A DNA stretch of 64,000 bases, taken from the NCBI RefSeq assembly GCF_047314965.1, contig NZ_JBLBVK010000046.1:1-64000 (forward strand), given 5' to 3'. The position numbers and the translations under genes were made by a program. Shown here in pieces: positions 17,977 through 26,682 of this stretch; the stretch's first letter is position 1; the number at the start of each line of letters is the position of its first letter. The DNA is from JAVJUV01 sp047314965. Lineage in GTDB: Bacteria > Pseudomonadota > Alphaproteobacteria > Rhodobacterales > Rhodobacteraceae. The notes below the pieces were generated by a model, which saw only the letters and a list, made by a program, of their open reading frames with translations, did not search any database and was not told the DNA's origin.

Positions 17977-19059
17977 TCAGTTGGTCGCCGCTGCCGACCA
18001 GTCGCGCACGGGCTTAAAGCCTGCCGCTTCCAGCTTCGCGATATACGCCTTCAGCATCTCGCTGCCCGGCTCGCCCCTGCCGTCGAGTTCGGCTGCCCAT
18101 TCGCCAGCGATATCAGGCATCGAAGCCGCGAATGCCGCGCGTTCTTCGGGCGACATTTCGACCACGGTGCCTCCGCCATCGACATAGGCCTGCAGGCTTT
18201 CGGCGGCCTTGCCCATCGCCAGCCCTGCCACGTGGTCGCGGTAAAGCACGGCGACCTCCTGGAGAACGCCCTTCACTTCGTCCGGGAGACTTTCCCAGTA
18301 GTCCTTGTTGACCGTCACGGTCTTCGAGTTCACCGCGCCCAGGTCTGCCTTCAGCATGTAGGGCGCGACCTCGGCGATCTTGAAGGTGGCTGCGGACTCG
18401 GGCCACAGCATTCCGCCATCGGTGAGACCGGTCTGGATCATGTTGTAGAAGTCCGTCAGTCCGCCGCGCACGCCCGCGGCGCCCGGAATGCCTTCCAGAT
18501 ACCGCAAGTTCATGCCCGCACCCGCAATTTTCCGGCCTTCAAGATCGGCCAGCGAATTGACCGGCTCCTTCGTGAAGATCTGATAGGAGTCGAGTACGAC
18601 ACCGGTGGCCAGATAAACCTGGTTCTGCGCATCGAACTCCTTCTGCATCGTTGGGAATTCCTTGGCGATCTCGTCGACCGCCTTCGCGACCGCGACAGAA
18701 TCGGCCGCGATCATCGGCGTCACCGCCGAGATCGACTGGCTCGGCAGCTTGGAGCTGTGGAAGATGGTCGTCACGATGCCAATGTCGCCGAGGCCAAGCT
18801 GGATGCCTTCCAGCACGCCGCCCGGCTTGACGATAGAACCGCCATAGCTCTCCTGCCATTCCATCTTGTAGTTGCCGGTCTCGGCCAGCCGCTTGTCGAC
18901 TTCCGGAATGAAGAAGTTGGTAAACTCCTGCACCCAGAGTGCACGCGCCGGATAGCCGTCAATCACCACCGCCTTTATCGTCTCGGTAGCCATCGCGGGC
19001 GCCGCGACGACGGCCAGCGAAAGCGCAAGTGCGGTGCGCCGTGTCAGTTGTGCAATCAT
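17977..19059 (-). CDS. TRAP transporter solute-binding protein, DctP family
   Basis: A 360-residue periplasmic binding protein with a Sec signal (MIAQLTRRTALALSLAVVAA, cleavage near AMA-TE). The conserved arginine/helix region around DLEGRKIAGAGMNLRYLEGIPG and the long C-terminal helix are typical of the DctP family. The start at 19059 has GGGAGGAC upstream. The ligand is unknown; co-transcription with a ring-cleavage dioxygenase suggests an aromatic acid or related carboxylate. Confidence 0.9.
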   Translation of the reverse strand: MIAQLTRRTALALSLAVVAAPAMATETIKAVVIDGYPARALWVQEFTNFFIPEVDKRLAETGNYKMEWQESYGGSIVKPGGVLEGIQLGLGDIGIVTTIFHSSKLPSQSISAVTPMIAADSVAVAKAVDEIAKEFPTMQKEFDAQNQVYLATGVVLDSYQIFTKEPVNSLADLEGRKIAGAGMNLRYLEGIPGAAGVRGGLTDFYNMIQTGLTDGGMLWPESAATFKIAEVAPYMLKADLGAVNSKTVTVNKDYWESLPDEVKGVLQEVAVLYRDHVAGLAMGKAAESLQAYVDGGGTVVEMSPEERAAFAASMPDIAGEWAAELDGRGEPGSEMLKAYIAKLEAAGFKPVRDWSAAATN

Positions 19060-19084
19060 TGCAAGTCCTCCCATTTCGGCGCAG

Positions 19085-19540
19085 TCAAATTTTGCGCCAT
19101 GTCACTGTTAGGTTGGTTCCAGATCGTTCGTAAAGCTTTGATATCGGACAAAATTTCTCTGTCTCCTGCGCCACGCGGGCGAGTTCTTCCTCGCTCGCCG
19201 CTCCGTCGGACGTCACTGTCAGACGGATCGCCTTGAAAGGCACCTCGACCTCTTCCATCAGAAGCACACCCCGGCGGTCGAAGTCCACTTCCATAGCGAA
19301 GCTGAGGTGCCCGATATCGACACCCAGCTTGTCGGCGCATTTGTTGCCGATGACGTTCGTACAACCGATCAGCGCAGAATAGGCGGTGACGGTAGGCGAC
19401 GGGCCTTCGTTGGTGCCGCCGCGCGCAACCGGTTCGTCGATGACGATTGTAAGCCCGTCTGCCTCGGTCTCGCTCCGGGTATGGCTGTTGCCGCGCCCGG
19501 TCAGCTTGATCGTCATTTCGGTCTTTTGCCGGATCGCCAT
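19085..19540 (-). CDS. OsmC/Ohr family protein
   Basis: A 151-residue OsmC-fold protein. The two redox cysteines appear in IGCTNVIGNK near residue 60 and in KFCPISKL near residue 134, matching the peroxidatic and resolving positions of the OsmC group. The family reduces organic hydroperoxides with a dithiol. The start chosen is MAIRQKTEMT at 19540. It lies between the nitroreductase and dctP genes and may protect against peroxides formed during aromatic catabolism. Confidence 0.85.
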   Translation of the reverse strand: MAIRQKTEMTIKLTGRGNSHTRSETEADGLTIVIDEPVARGGTNEGPSPTVTAYSALIGCTNVIGNKCADKLGVDIGHLSFAMEVDFDRRGVLLMEEVEVPFKAIRLTVTSDGAASEEELARVAQETEKFCPISKLYERSGTNLTVTWRKI

Positions 19541-19551
19541 GTCACTGGACC

Positions 19552-20226
19552 TCACGCAAAGGAGCATACCTCGTCGAACGTGAAGCGCGGCAGCTTTTGG
19601 AAAAGCGCAGTCTCATCCGCGTAACCGAGATTGATCAGGAAGTTTGACTTGTGGCTCGTACCCGCAAAAAACTCCTCGTCGACGACCTCGTTGGAAAAGC
19701 CCGACATCGCTCCGACATCAAGGCCAAGTGCGCGTGCTGCAATCATGAAATAGGCGCCCTGAAGGGTACCATTCCGGAACGCTGTGCTTTCGATGAACGC
19801 AGGTTTGCCTTCGTACAAATGACGGCGGTCCTCGTGCGGGAAAAGAAACGGCAGATGCGTCCAGAATTCGAGATCGTGGGCGACGATTACCGTGACCGGA
19901 GCAGTCTGCATCTTCACCACGTTGGCAGGCTTCAGAGCCTTGGCCAGCCGCGCCTTGCCCTCTTCGGACGTCACGAAAACGAAGCGGCCCGGACAGGTGT
20001 TCATGCTTGTCGGCCCGGCGGCGACGATTTCGTAGATCACCTCCAGAATCTCGCGGGCAACCGGACGATCGCTCCAGGCATAGTGGCTGCGCGCCTCGCG
20101 CAGAATCAGATCGATACTCTCATCATCCAGAGTGGACTTTCGCGCGCGCAGATCGCGGACAACCTCTTGCGCCTTTTCCCGCAGTGCTACGAGATCGCGC
20201 TCCATCGCTGAGCTCACTTGACTCAT
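19552..20226 (-). CDS. nitroreductase-family flavoprotein, RutE-like
   Basis: A 224-residue FMN-dependent nitroreductase-fold enzyme. The block AGPTSMNTCPGRFVFVTSEE and the arrangement ARSHYAWSDRPV are close to the RutE/malonic-semialdehyde-reductase branch. The start chosen is ATG at 20226 with AGGTTAGG upstream; an ATG seven codons later has no site. It is the first gene of the leftward nitroreductase-OsmC-TRAP-dioxygenase operon. A 3-hydroxypropionate dehydrogenase/malonic semialdehyde role would fit the malonyl-CoA decarboxylase gene opposite, but this is inference. Confidence 0.85.
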   Translation of the reverse strand: MSQVSSAMERDLVALREKAQEVVRDLRARKSTLDDESIDLILREARSHYAWSDRPVAREILEVIYEIVAAGPTSMNTCPGRFVFVTSEEGKARLAKALKPANVVKMQTAPVTVIVAHDLEFWTHLPFLFPHEDRRHLYEGKPAFIESTAFRNGTLQGAYFMIAARALGLDVGAMSGFSNEVVDEEFFAGTSHKSNFLINLGYADETALFQKLPRFTFDEVCSFA

Positions 20227-20324
20227 CCTAACCTGAAAGGCCGGTGGCGGCATTGGACATGGTGCAGTGACTCCTCGACTTGGACTTGATGTCTTGAAAT
20301 AATTTTTGCCGACGTTTCTTTTGC

Positions 20325-20352
20325 TTGTCAAATAAAATCGATATTTTAAACT
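20325..20352 (+). promoter_or_regulatory. sigma-70-like promoter for the yciI-mcd-gst unit
   Basis: TTGTCA at 20325-20330, a 16-base AT-rich spacer, and TAAACT at 20347-20352, 25 bases before the ATG of the YciI-like gene. The whole divergent region 20227-20376 is AT-rich compared with its neighbours and also serves the nitroreductase operon. Confidence 0.5.
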
Positions 20353-20376
20353 GGCACAGCAAATCTGGAGGGAAGA

Positions 20377-20763
20377 ATGGTTGCCTGGACCGATTACAAG
20401 GCCGTCGCCCGCGACCGGGGCGCTCTGGCATTCGAAGTATTCGTGGCGGAAAGCACACCGCAAAAGTCCCCCGAGGAGGTCAAGGCGGTGCTGCCCGACC
20501 ACCTCGCCTACGTGAAGGGTCTGGAAACCTCTGGCAAACTGATGTTGGCCGGTCCGCTTTCGGACGACAGTGGCGAGGAAATGCAGGGCGCCGGCATGCT
20601 GGTCTTCCGCGCGGCCTCAATCAATGAGGCGCGCGAACTGGCAGAGAACGATCCCATGCATAAATCCGAGGCCCGTACTTTCCGGCTTCGCAAGTGGCTG
20701 ATCAACGAGGGCAGCCTTTCGATCACCGCCGGACTGTCGTCGGGACATATCGTCATTAGTTGA
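20377..20763 (+). CDS. YciI-like domain protein
   Basis: A 128-residue protein with a YciI/dimeric alpha-beta barrel core: LPDHLAYVKGLETSGKLMLA then GPLSDD, and NDPMHKSEARTFRLRKW. These are the His-Asp pair and the central strand expected for this fold. The start has GGAGGGAAGA just upstream. It begins a three-gene rightward unit with malonyl-CoA decarboxylase and a GST-like protein. YciI proteins are often small hydrolases or isomerases; no reaction can be assigned. Confidence 0.85.
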   Translation: MVAWTDYKAVARDRGALAFEVFVAESTPQKSPEEVKAVLPDHLAYVKGLETSGKLMLAGPLSDDSGEEMQGAGMLVFRAASINEARELAENDPMHKSEARTFRLRKWLINEGSLSITAGLSSGHIVIS

Positions 20764-20773
20764 GTAAAGAATC

Positions 20774-22009
20774 ATGATTGCGACCAAACCCCTGAGCGAA
20801 TTGCTTTCGACACTGCTTGAACGCCGAACGTTCGGCCGCAGGCCAGCGGACGGTCGCCGCATAAAGGAAGATTGCCAGAAACTGCTTGCCGAAAGGGCCG
20901 AGATCACGGGGTTGCAGCTCGCTTCCGACATATTCGGACAGTACCACGCACTCAGTGACGCGGAGCGTGTCGCGTTCTTCGAATTCCTGAACGAAGATCT
21001 CGATATCGACCCGACTTTGATCGCGACTCTTGCGAAAGCTTACGGCGAGACGCCCTCGCCCGAAAATTACAGGGCACTGTCGCGAGCTGGCGAACCGGCG
21101 CGTCAACGCCTGTTCCGCCGCCTCAACGAAGCACCAGGCGCGACGGCCGAGATCGTCGCAATGCGACAGCATCTCCTTGGACTCCTCAAGGATCATCCGG
21201 ACCTTGCGCGCACAGATCACGATTTTCGGCACCTGCTCAGGAGCTGGTTCAATCGGGGCTTCCTGGTGATGCAGCAGATAACTTGGGACAGCCCGGCCAC
21301 GATCCTCGAAAAGATCATCGCTTATGAAGCAGTTCACGAGATCCGCAACTGGGACGATCTGCGCCGTCGCCTGCAACCCCAGGACCGCCGCTGCTTTGCC
21401 TTCTTCCACCCCTCGATGCCAACCGAGCCGCTGATTTTCGTCGAGGTCGCGCTCACCAAGGGGATACCTAACTCGATCCAGGCGCTCTTGGCCGACGACC
21501 GTCATCCCATGAATTCCGCCGACGCCGACACTGCCGTATTCTATTCGATTTCAAATTGTCAGTCCGGGCTGGCGGGCGTCTCGTTCGGCAATTCGTTGAT
21601 CAAACAGGTGGCGCGAGACCTTTCGCGCGATCTGCCTAAACTCAAGACTTTCGTCACGCTGTCGCCCATCCCGGGCTTTTGCCGCTGGCTGAAATCGGAA
21701 GGGAAAGAAAAGGAAGACGCGGAGCCTGCGAAACTGGAGCAGCTTGCCGCGAAATACCTGCTGACCGCCAAGGATGCCCACGGGCGGCCAATAGATCCGG
21801 TTGCACGCTTCCACCTTGGCAACGGGGCGCAGGTCCATGCCGTTCACCATGGCGCGGATATCTCCAAGCGTGGACAGGACCAGTCGGCCAGCATGATGGT
21901 CAACTATCTCTACGATCTTGCGCGCATTTCCCAGAACGCAGTGCAATTCTCCCAGCATGGCGATATCGCGGCCTCGGCCGCGGTCAAATCCCTCGTCAAA
22001 CGCGCATGA
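20774..22009 (+). CDS. malonyl-CoA decarboxylase
   Basis: A 411-residue protein matching malonyl-CoA decarboxylase over its whole length. An N-terminal helical domain is followed by the GNAT-like catalytic domain. Diagnostic blocks are FFHPSMPTEPLIFVEVALT, FYSISNCQSGLAGVSFGNSL with the proposed catalytic Ser, and ARFHLGNGAQVHAVHHGADI with the catalytic His. It converts malonyl-CoA to acetyl-CoA and CO2, suggesting that malonate or malonic semialdehyde arises in this locus. It follows the yciI-like gene by ten bases. Confidence 0.94.
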   Translation: MIATKPLSELLSTLLERRTFGRRPADGRRIKEDCQKLLAERAEITGLQLASDIFGQYHALSDAERVAFFEFLNEDLDIDPTLIATLAKAYGETPSPENYRALSRAGEPARQRLFRRLNEAPGATAEIVAMRQHLLGLLKDHPDLARTDHDFRHLLRSWFNRGFLVMQQITWDSPATILEKIIAYEAVHEIRNWDDLRRRLQPQDRRCFAFFHPSMPTEPLIFVEVALTKGIPNSIQALLADDRHPMNSADADTAVFYSISNCQSGLAGVSFGNSLIKQVARDLSRDLPKLKTFVTLSPIPGFCRWLKSEGKEKEDAEPAKLEQLAAKYLLTAKDAHGRPIDPVARFHLGNGAQVHAVHHGADISKRGQDQSASMMVNYLYDLARISQNAVQFSQHGDIAASAAVKSLVKRA

Positions 22010-22018
22010 AAGGGACCT

Positions 22019-22834
22019 ATGCTTACACTCTATAACGCCGCAACGAGCGTCTGTTCGGTCAAAGCCCGGATTGGTCTTGCCGAGAAGGGGCTCGACTGGG
22101 AAGACGTGCTGCTCGTGCTGCCCAATGGCGACCAGCACCAGCCGAAATACCGCAAGCTCAACCCGAACGGCGTGGTACCAACGCTGGTCGATGGCGACAC
22201 GGTGGTGATCGAATCAAGCGTCATTCTGCAATACATCGACGATATCGGCGATGGGACACGCCTGATTCCCGATGACAAGGCGATGCGTGCGGAGACACTG
22301 GTCTGGCTGCTGCGCTGCCTTGAAATACATCAGGCGATCAACACGATGAGCTTCGCCACTGCGAACCGCGACAAATGGCTGAAGTCGAAGACGCCTGAAG
22401 AAATCGATGCCTTGATCGCAGCGATGCCGAACCCGCGCCTCGCCGCCAAACGACGCGACCTGATCGACAACGGCGCCGCCTCCGCTAATGTCGAAGCCGA
22501 TTTCCATGTTTTGGCGGGCGTCTTCAGAGACATGGACGCGGCGCTTCGGACGCGCCGTTGGATGAACGGAGAGAACTTCGGGATGACCGATGTCGCGCTT
22601 CTCGCCTATATCGATCGCCTCGACCGCATCGCGATGTCGGGGCTCTGGCACAACCGGATGCCTCGTATCACCGAATGGCTTGAGGCCGGCCGGGCCCGCC
22701 CCTCCTATGCCCGTGCGATGGACCGTTACGTGACCGCCGAGGCGCACGCCAAGGCGCGCGCGGTCGGTGAAAGGTTCTGGCCCGAGATCGAAACGCGCTG
22801 GCAGGCCTTCCTCTCAAGCCGCGAAACGGTCTGA
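22019..22834 (+). CDS. glutathione S-transferase family protein
   Basis: A 271-residue GST with an N-terminal thioredoxin-fold domain (MLTLYNAATSVCSVKARIGL, then PNGVVPTLVDGD and the glutathione-binding VIESSVILQYID) and a long helical C-terminal domain with MTDVALLAYIDRLD. The SVCSVK segment puts a Cys/Ser at the active-site position. Members in catabolic loci act as isomerases or dehalogenases. It follows the decarboxylase gene by nine bases, and its 3' end overlaps the convergent LysR gene by 21 bases. Confidence 0.88.
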   Translation: MLTLYNAATSVCSVKARIGLAEKGLDWEDVLLVLPNGDQHQPKYRKLNPNGVVPTLVDGDTVVIESSVILQYIDDIGDGTRLIPDDKAMRAETLVWLLRCLEIHQAINTMSFATANRDKWLKSKTPEEIDALIAAMPNPRLAAKRRDLIDNGAASANVEADFHVLAGVFRDMDAALRTRRWMNGENFGMTDVALLAYIDRLDRIAMSGLWHNRMPRITEWLEAGRARPSYARAMDRYVTAEAHAKARAVGERFWPEIETRWQAFLSSRETV

Positions 22835-23725
22835 GACATACCTCCTGAGATGCCCTTTGAACTCGACGACAAGCTTGGTTTCGTCCCGATCGGCAAGACT
22901 CATCATCGCGATCGTCTGCTCCGCTGTCGGCAGGCCGATGGGCAGGATCGCCAGCCCGTCCGTCAGATCGGCTCGAACCGCGTAGCGTGGCAGGATCGTC
23001 AAGTAATCGCTGCGGCGCACGAGCTCTAGAACAGCGCCAGCGGATTCGCTCTGGAACGCGAAACGGATGTTCCGGACCCCCATCAGGCGCAGCGCCGTTT
23101 CCATGTCATGACGCAGCATGCTGCGGTCCGAGTGCCCCACCCACGCCATTTCAGACAGCGCATTGTCGTCAATCTCACGGGTCAGTAATGGATGAGCGGC
23201 GCGACAGACGATCACATTCGTGTCCTCGAAGAGCGGCTCGAACAAGAGATCCGAATTGCCGGGATCAGCGGATTTCGCTGGTCCCAGGATGATATCGATC
23301 TGGTTGTGGAAAAGTCGCTGATACAGCCCCGGGAAGTAGTCGGGAACGAGATCGACGCGAATCGCTGGCCGACGCGCTAGAAATCCCACGATGGCTTCGG
23401 AAACCAGTCGCTCACAAAGAAAAGGCGGTGCGCCGATCTTCAGAACGCCGAAGAAGCCTTTCTGTCCCTGATCCACAAGTTCGACCGACCGCTCGCGGGC
23501 AATCAGGATCGTCCGGCCCTGGCTTGCCAGTTCCCGGCCGAGCGGCGTCGGGCGCAAGGGACGGCGCTTCGGTTCGAAAAGTGCAGCACCGACGCGGCTT
23601 TCCAGTGTTCGGATCATGCGGCTGAGCGCCGGTTGCGAGGTGCCGATCTGGTCGGCCGCCCCCTGCAAGGTGCCGGCATCGACGATGACGGAGAGCTGCT
23701 CAAGATGCCGGGGATCGATTCTCAT
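22814..23725 (-). CDS. LysR-family transcriptional regulator
   Basis: A 303-residue LysR protein. The HTH is in residues 4-60 (LEQLSVIVDAGTLQGAADQI then SQPALSRMIRTLE) and the rest is the substrate-binding-like effector domain. The start chosen is ATG at 23725; a TTG two codons earlier is possible. It is divergent from a TRAP transporter/sulfatase unit and probably regulates it. The 3' end overlaps the GST gene by 21 bases in convergent orientation. Confidence 0.9.
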   Translation of the reverse strand: MRIDPRHLEQLSVIVDAGTLQGAADQIGTSQPALSRMIRTLESRVGAALFEPKRRPLRPTPLGRELASQGRTILIARERSVELVDQGQKGFFGVLKIGAPPFLCERLVSEAIVGFLARRPAIRVDLVPDYFPGLYQRLFHNQIDIILGPAKSADPGNSDLLFEPLFEDTNVIVCRAAHPLLTREIDDNALSEMAWVGHSDRSMLRHDMETALRLMGVRNIRFAFQSESAGAVLELVRRSDYLTILPRYAVRADLTDGLAILPIGLPTAEQTIAMMSLADRDETKLVVEFKGHLRRYVSDRFAA

Positions 23726-23829
23726 ATCCAAACCTCATAATAACTTACCAAAAAAGCATTGGACTGATATGTTCTTTCCGTCAATCATCTCAACCAAGCA
23801 TGGAAAATCGTTTTTTTTGGAGGAAAGAG

Positions 23830-24858
23830 ATGTATTTCAAACCGCTCGCCATCGGCGCGCTAGCAACTCTGGCGCTGTCCGGCATGGGCTCAATGGCGTC
23901 GGCAAACACGCGGATCATCGTGAACTGCTTCTGGCCGCCGCAGCATTTCGTCTGCCAAGAAGTGCTGCCGGGCTGGCTGGAAGAAGTTGAGCGTGTCACC
24001 GATGGCCGCGTCAAAGGAAACATCCCGCCAAAGTCGGTAGCTCCGCCGCCCGAGCAACTCGCCTCGGTCGAAAAGGGCATCGTCGACGCCGCGGTCCAGT
24101 TCAACGGCCTGATCGGCAACCGCGTCAACGGCGCTCTGACCGGGATGCAGCCCTTCTCCGGCTCCATGGACGGCAAAGCGATGACGCAGGCGGCCTGGGA
24201 AACGCGCGAGAAGTTCTATCCCGATGAGTTCGATACTGTCGAACTCCTGTCGCAATGGGTGATAACGCCGGGCCAGCTTTTTTCGAACACCGATACACCA
24301 ATCGTGACTGTCGATGACTTCAAGTCGCGCAAGATGTGGGCCCTGCCTGGCCCGCTCGCCAACATGGCCAAGGACATCGGCGCAGCAGTCGTCGCCACAC
24401 CGGCGGTGAAGTCGAACGAGGTGATCGCCAACGGGGTGGTCGATAGCCACTTGGGCCTGGGCGGCGATGCCATCCAGTCTTTCCAGGTGATCCCCTATAC
24501 GAAGTCGCTGACGAAGTTCTCGACGGGCGTCTACACATCGACATTCTCGTTCGTTATCAACAAGGACAAATGGGCCGAGATCTCGCCTGAGGATCAGGAA
24601 GCCATACGCGCGATCAGCCAGGAAAAGGTCGGAATGGTCGCCACGGAGCTTTGGGACACGGTCTCGGCCGACGTCTATTCCCGTTTCGGCGAGTTGGGCA
24701 TCGCCACCGTCGAGGCCGACCCGGCACTGGAAGCAACGCTGATCGAAGCCGCAAAGCCGATAACGGCTGCCTGGGCCGCGAAGGCCAAGGAAGCGGGCAT
24801 CGATGGTGAAGCGGCACTTGCCTACTATCGCCAGCGCGTCCAAGAACTGTCGAAATGA
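23830..24858 (+). CDS. TRAP transporter solute-binding protein, DctP family (second system)
   Basis: A 342-residue periplasmic binding protein with a Sec signal (MYFKPLAIGALATLALSGMG, cleavage near ASA-NT). The ligand-contact region FKSRKMWALPGPLANMAKDI and the C-terminal AYYRQRVQELSK are typical. The start at 23830 has TTTGGAGGAAAG upstream; an earlier in-frame ATG at 23800 would cover the ribosome binding site. The stop overlaps the DctQ start as ATGA. The sulfatase gene downstream hints at a sulfate ester, phosphonate ester or related compound. Confidence 0.9.
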   Translation: MYFKPLAIGALATLALSGMGSMASANTRIIVNCFWPPQHFVCQEVLPGWLEEVERVTDGRVKGNIPPKSVAPPPEQLASVEKGIVDAAVQFNGLIGNRVNGALTGMQPFSGSMDGKAMTQAAWETREKFYPDEFDTVELLSQWVITPGQLFSNTDTPIVTVDDFKSRKMWALPGPLANMAKDIGAAVVATPAVKSNEVIANGVVDSHLGLGGDAIQSFQVIPYTKSLTKFSTGVYTSTFSFVINKDKWAEISPEDQEAIRAISQEKVGMVATELWDTVSADVYSRFGELGIATVEADPALEATLIEAAKPITAAWAAKAKEAGIDGEAALAYYRQRVQELSK

Positions 24859-25385
24859 GCGAGGCGCCCGCAGATAAGGGCGCCGTCCGCTCCATCCTGA
24901 AGAAATCCCTCACCACGCTCGAAACCATTTCCTGCGTGGTGATCTTCATCATGATGGTGCTGACCTTCGTCGATGTAATAGGGCGCTATGTCTTCCACAA
25001 ACCTATTTTCGGCGGCACCGAAATCATTTCGGCGCTTCTTGCGCTGACAATCTTCTCTGGCCTGGGCGTCATAAATGCACGCGACGATCACATCACGGTC
25101 GAGCTGTTCGAAGAACAGTTTCGAGCTCTGCTTTCACCCGTGTTCTACGAAATCGTCATTCAGGTCTTCTCGGTCTTCGCAATGACGCTGATCGCCGCCG
25201 TTCTGATCGAGCATGCGTGGGAAAGCTACAAGGTTAAAAAGCTGACTGAAGTTCTTGAAATGCCGACATATTATGTGTCCGGTACAGTCGCCGGGTTCGC
25301 GATCCTCAGTGTCCTGTCGCAAGTCACCGGCGTCGTGCTGAAGGTTCTTGACCTAGCCGCAGGACGGGCGCGCGGAGAGACATGA
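24855..25385 (+). CDS. TRAP transporter small permease, DctQ family (second system)
   Basis: A 176-residue membrane protein with four helices (near residues 22-42, 58-76, 96-118 and 138-158) and the family element VDVIGRYVFHKPIFGGTEII. It overlaps both its neighbours by four bases, so the three TRAP genes form one coupled unit. Confidence 0.92.
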   Translation: MSEAPADKGAVRSILKKSLTTLETISCVVIFIMMVLTFVDVIGRYVFHKPIFGGTEIISALLALTIFSGLGVINARDDHITVELFEEQFRALLSPVFYEIVIQVFSVFAMTLIAAVLIEHAWESYKVKKLTEVLEMPTYYVSGTVAGFAILSVLSQVTGVVLKVLDLAAGRARGET

Positions 25386-26677
25386 CAACAGCACTGATCG
25401 GCTTCGGCGTCCTTCTGGGATTATGCTTTTTCGGCTTTCGCGTTGGCTTCGCCACGCTGGTCGTCGGCTTCGTGGGCTTCGCATTGGAACGCGGTTGGTT
25501 CGCTTCGCTGGCGATGGTCGCGCAACAGGTCACGGAAGACGCACAGAGCTACAACCTCTCCGTCATCCCGCTCTTCATCCTGATGGGTGTTTTCATCTAC
25601 AGGTCCGACATCAGCGCCGATCTTTACGACGCGGCTTATGCGGCGCTTGGCCGGTTCAAGGGCGGGCTTGCGTTGGCTACCGTACTGGCTTGCGGCGGGT
25701 TCTCGGCAGTTTGCGGTTCTACACTCGCCACGGCGGCGACCATGTCAAAGGTCGCCATGCCGCAGATGAAAGCTTACAACTATTCCGACAAACTGGCCGC
25801 CGGCACCATCGCCGCTGGCGGCACACTCGGCATCATGATCCCGCCGTCGGTGCCACTGGTTATCTATGGCATAATCGCCGAACAGGACATCGGACTGTTG
25901 TTCATTGCAGGTATCCTCCCTGGCGTCATGCTGGTCCTGCTGTTCCTTCTGGCCGTCGCCATAATGGTCCGCCTCGACCCGAATTCCGCGCCCGAGGCGG
26001 CTGAACTCGATGCCGAGCGCAAGCGCAAGGCGGTCCGCGGCACGACGCCCGTGCTGGTCCTGTTCGTTGTTGTGCTTGGGGGCATTTATGGCGGCATCTT
26101 CACGCCGACCGAAGCATCGGGCATCGGGGCCACCGGTGCCGCAATCATTGCGCTATTGCGCGGGCACCTCAGAACGTGGTTCGAATGGCGCGCCTGTCTG
26201 GTCGAAGCGGCGATGACGACGGCCAAGATCTTCATCGTACTTTTCGGCGCGGTGGTCTTCACCCAGTTCATAAACCTGTCCGGCATGCCCTACGACCTGC
26301 TGGATACCGTTGACGAATGGGAACTCGACGCCCGGGAACTGGTCATCTTCATCTGCGTCATCGCTCTCCTGATGGGGATGGTCTTTGAAAGCATCGGCAT
26401 CATCGTGCTTCTGGTTCCCGTGTTCCTGCCCGCCCTCTACGCCACTGGCGTCGACATGATCTGGTTCGGAATCATCGTTGTCCTGGTGACCGAAATCGGT
26501 TTGATCACACCGCCCATCGGCATGAACGTCTTCGTCGTGAAATCGGTGCTGCCGCAAGTGCGGTTGGCCGACATCTTTCGAGGTGTGGGCTTCTACATTG
26601 TGGCGTTGGGCATCGGGCTGGTTGCTGTCTACCTCGTCCCGTCGATCGCCACCTTCCTTCCCTCAATAGCCCGCTAG
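25382..26677 (+). CDS. TRAP transporter large permease, DctM family (second system)
   Basis: A 431-residue polytopic transporter. Family blocks include CGSTLATAATMSKVAMPQM, GTLGIMIPPSVPLVIYGIIA and TEIGLITPPIGMNVFVVKSV. It is the proton- or sodium-coupled transport subunit. The sulfatase gene begins five bases after its stop, indicating co-expression. Confidence 0.94.
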   Translation: MTTALIGFGVLLGLCFFGFRVGFATLVVGFVGFALERGWFASLAMVAQQVTEDAQSYNLSVIPLFILMGVFIYRSDISADLYDAAYAALGRFKGGLALATVLACGGFSAVCGSTLATAATMSKVAMPQMKAYNYSDKLAAGTIAAGGTLGIMIPPSVPLVIYGIIAEQDIGLLFIAGILPGVMLVLLFLLAVAIMVRLDPNSAPEAAELDAERKRKAVRGTTPVLVLFVVVLGGIYGGIFTPTEASGIGATGAAIIALLRGHLRTWFEWRACLVEAAMTTAKIFIVLFGAVVFTQFINLSGMPYDLLDTVDEWELDARELVIFICVIALLMGMVFESIGIIVLLVPVFLPALYATGVDMIWFGIIVVLVTEIGLITPPIGMNVFVVKSVLPQVRLADIFRGVGFYIVALGIGLVAVYLVPSIATFLPSIAR

Positions 26678-26682
26678 GTCAA

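Noticed and set aside
17839..19236. 465-codon open frame on the plus strand
   Set aside because: Antisense of dctP and dctQ; low-complexity shadow composition, no family match.
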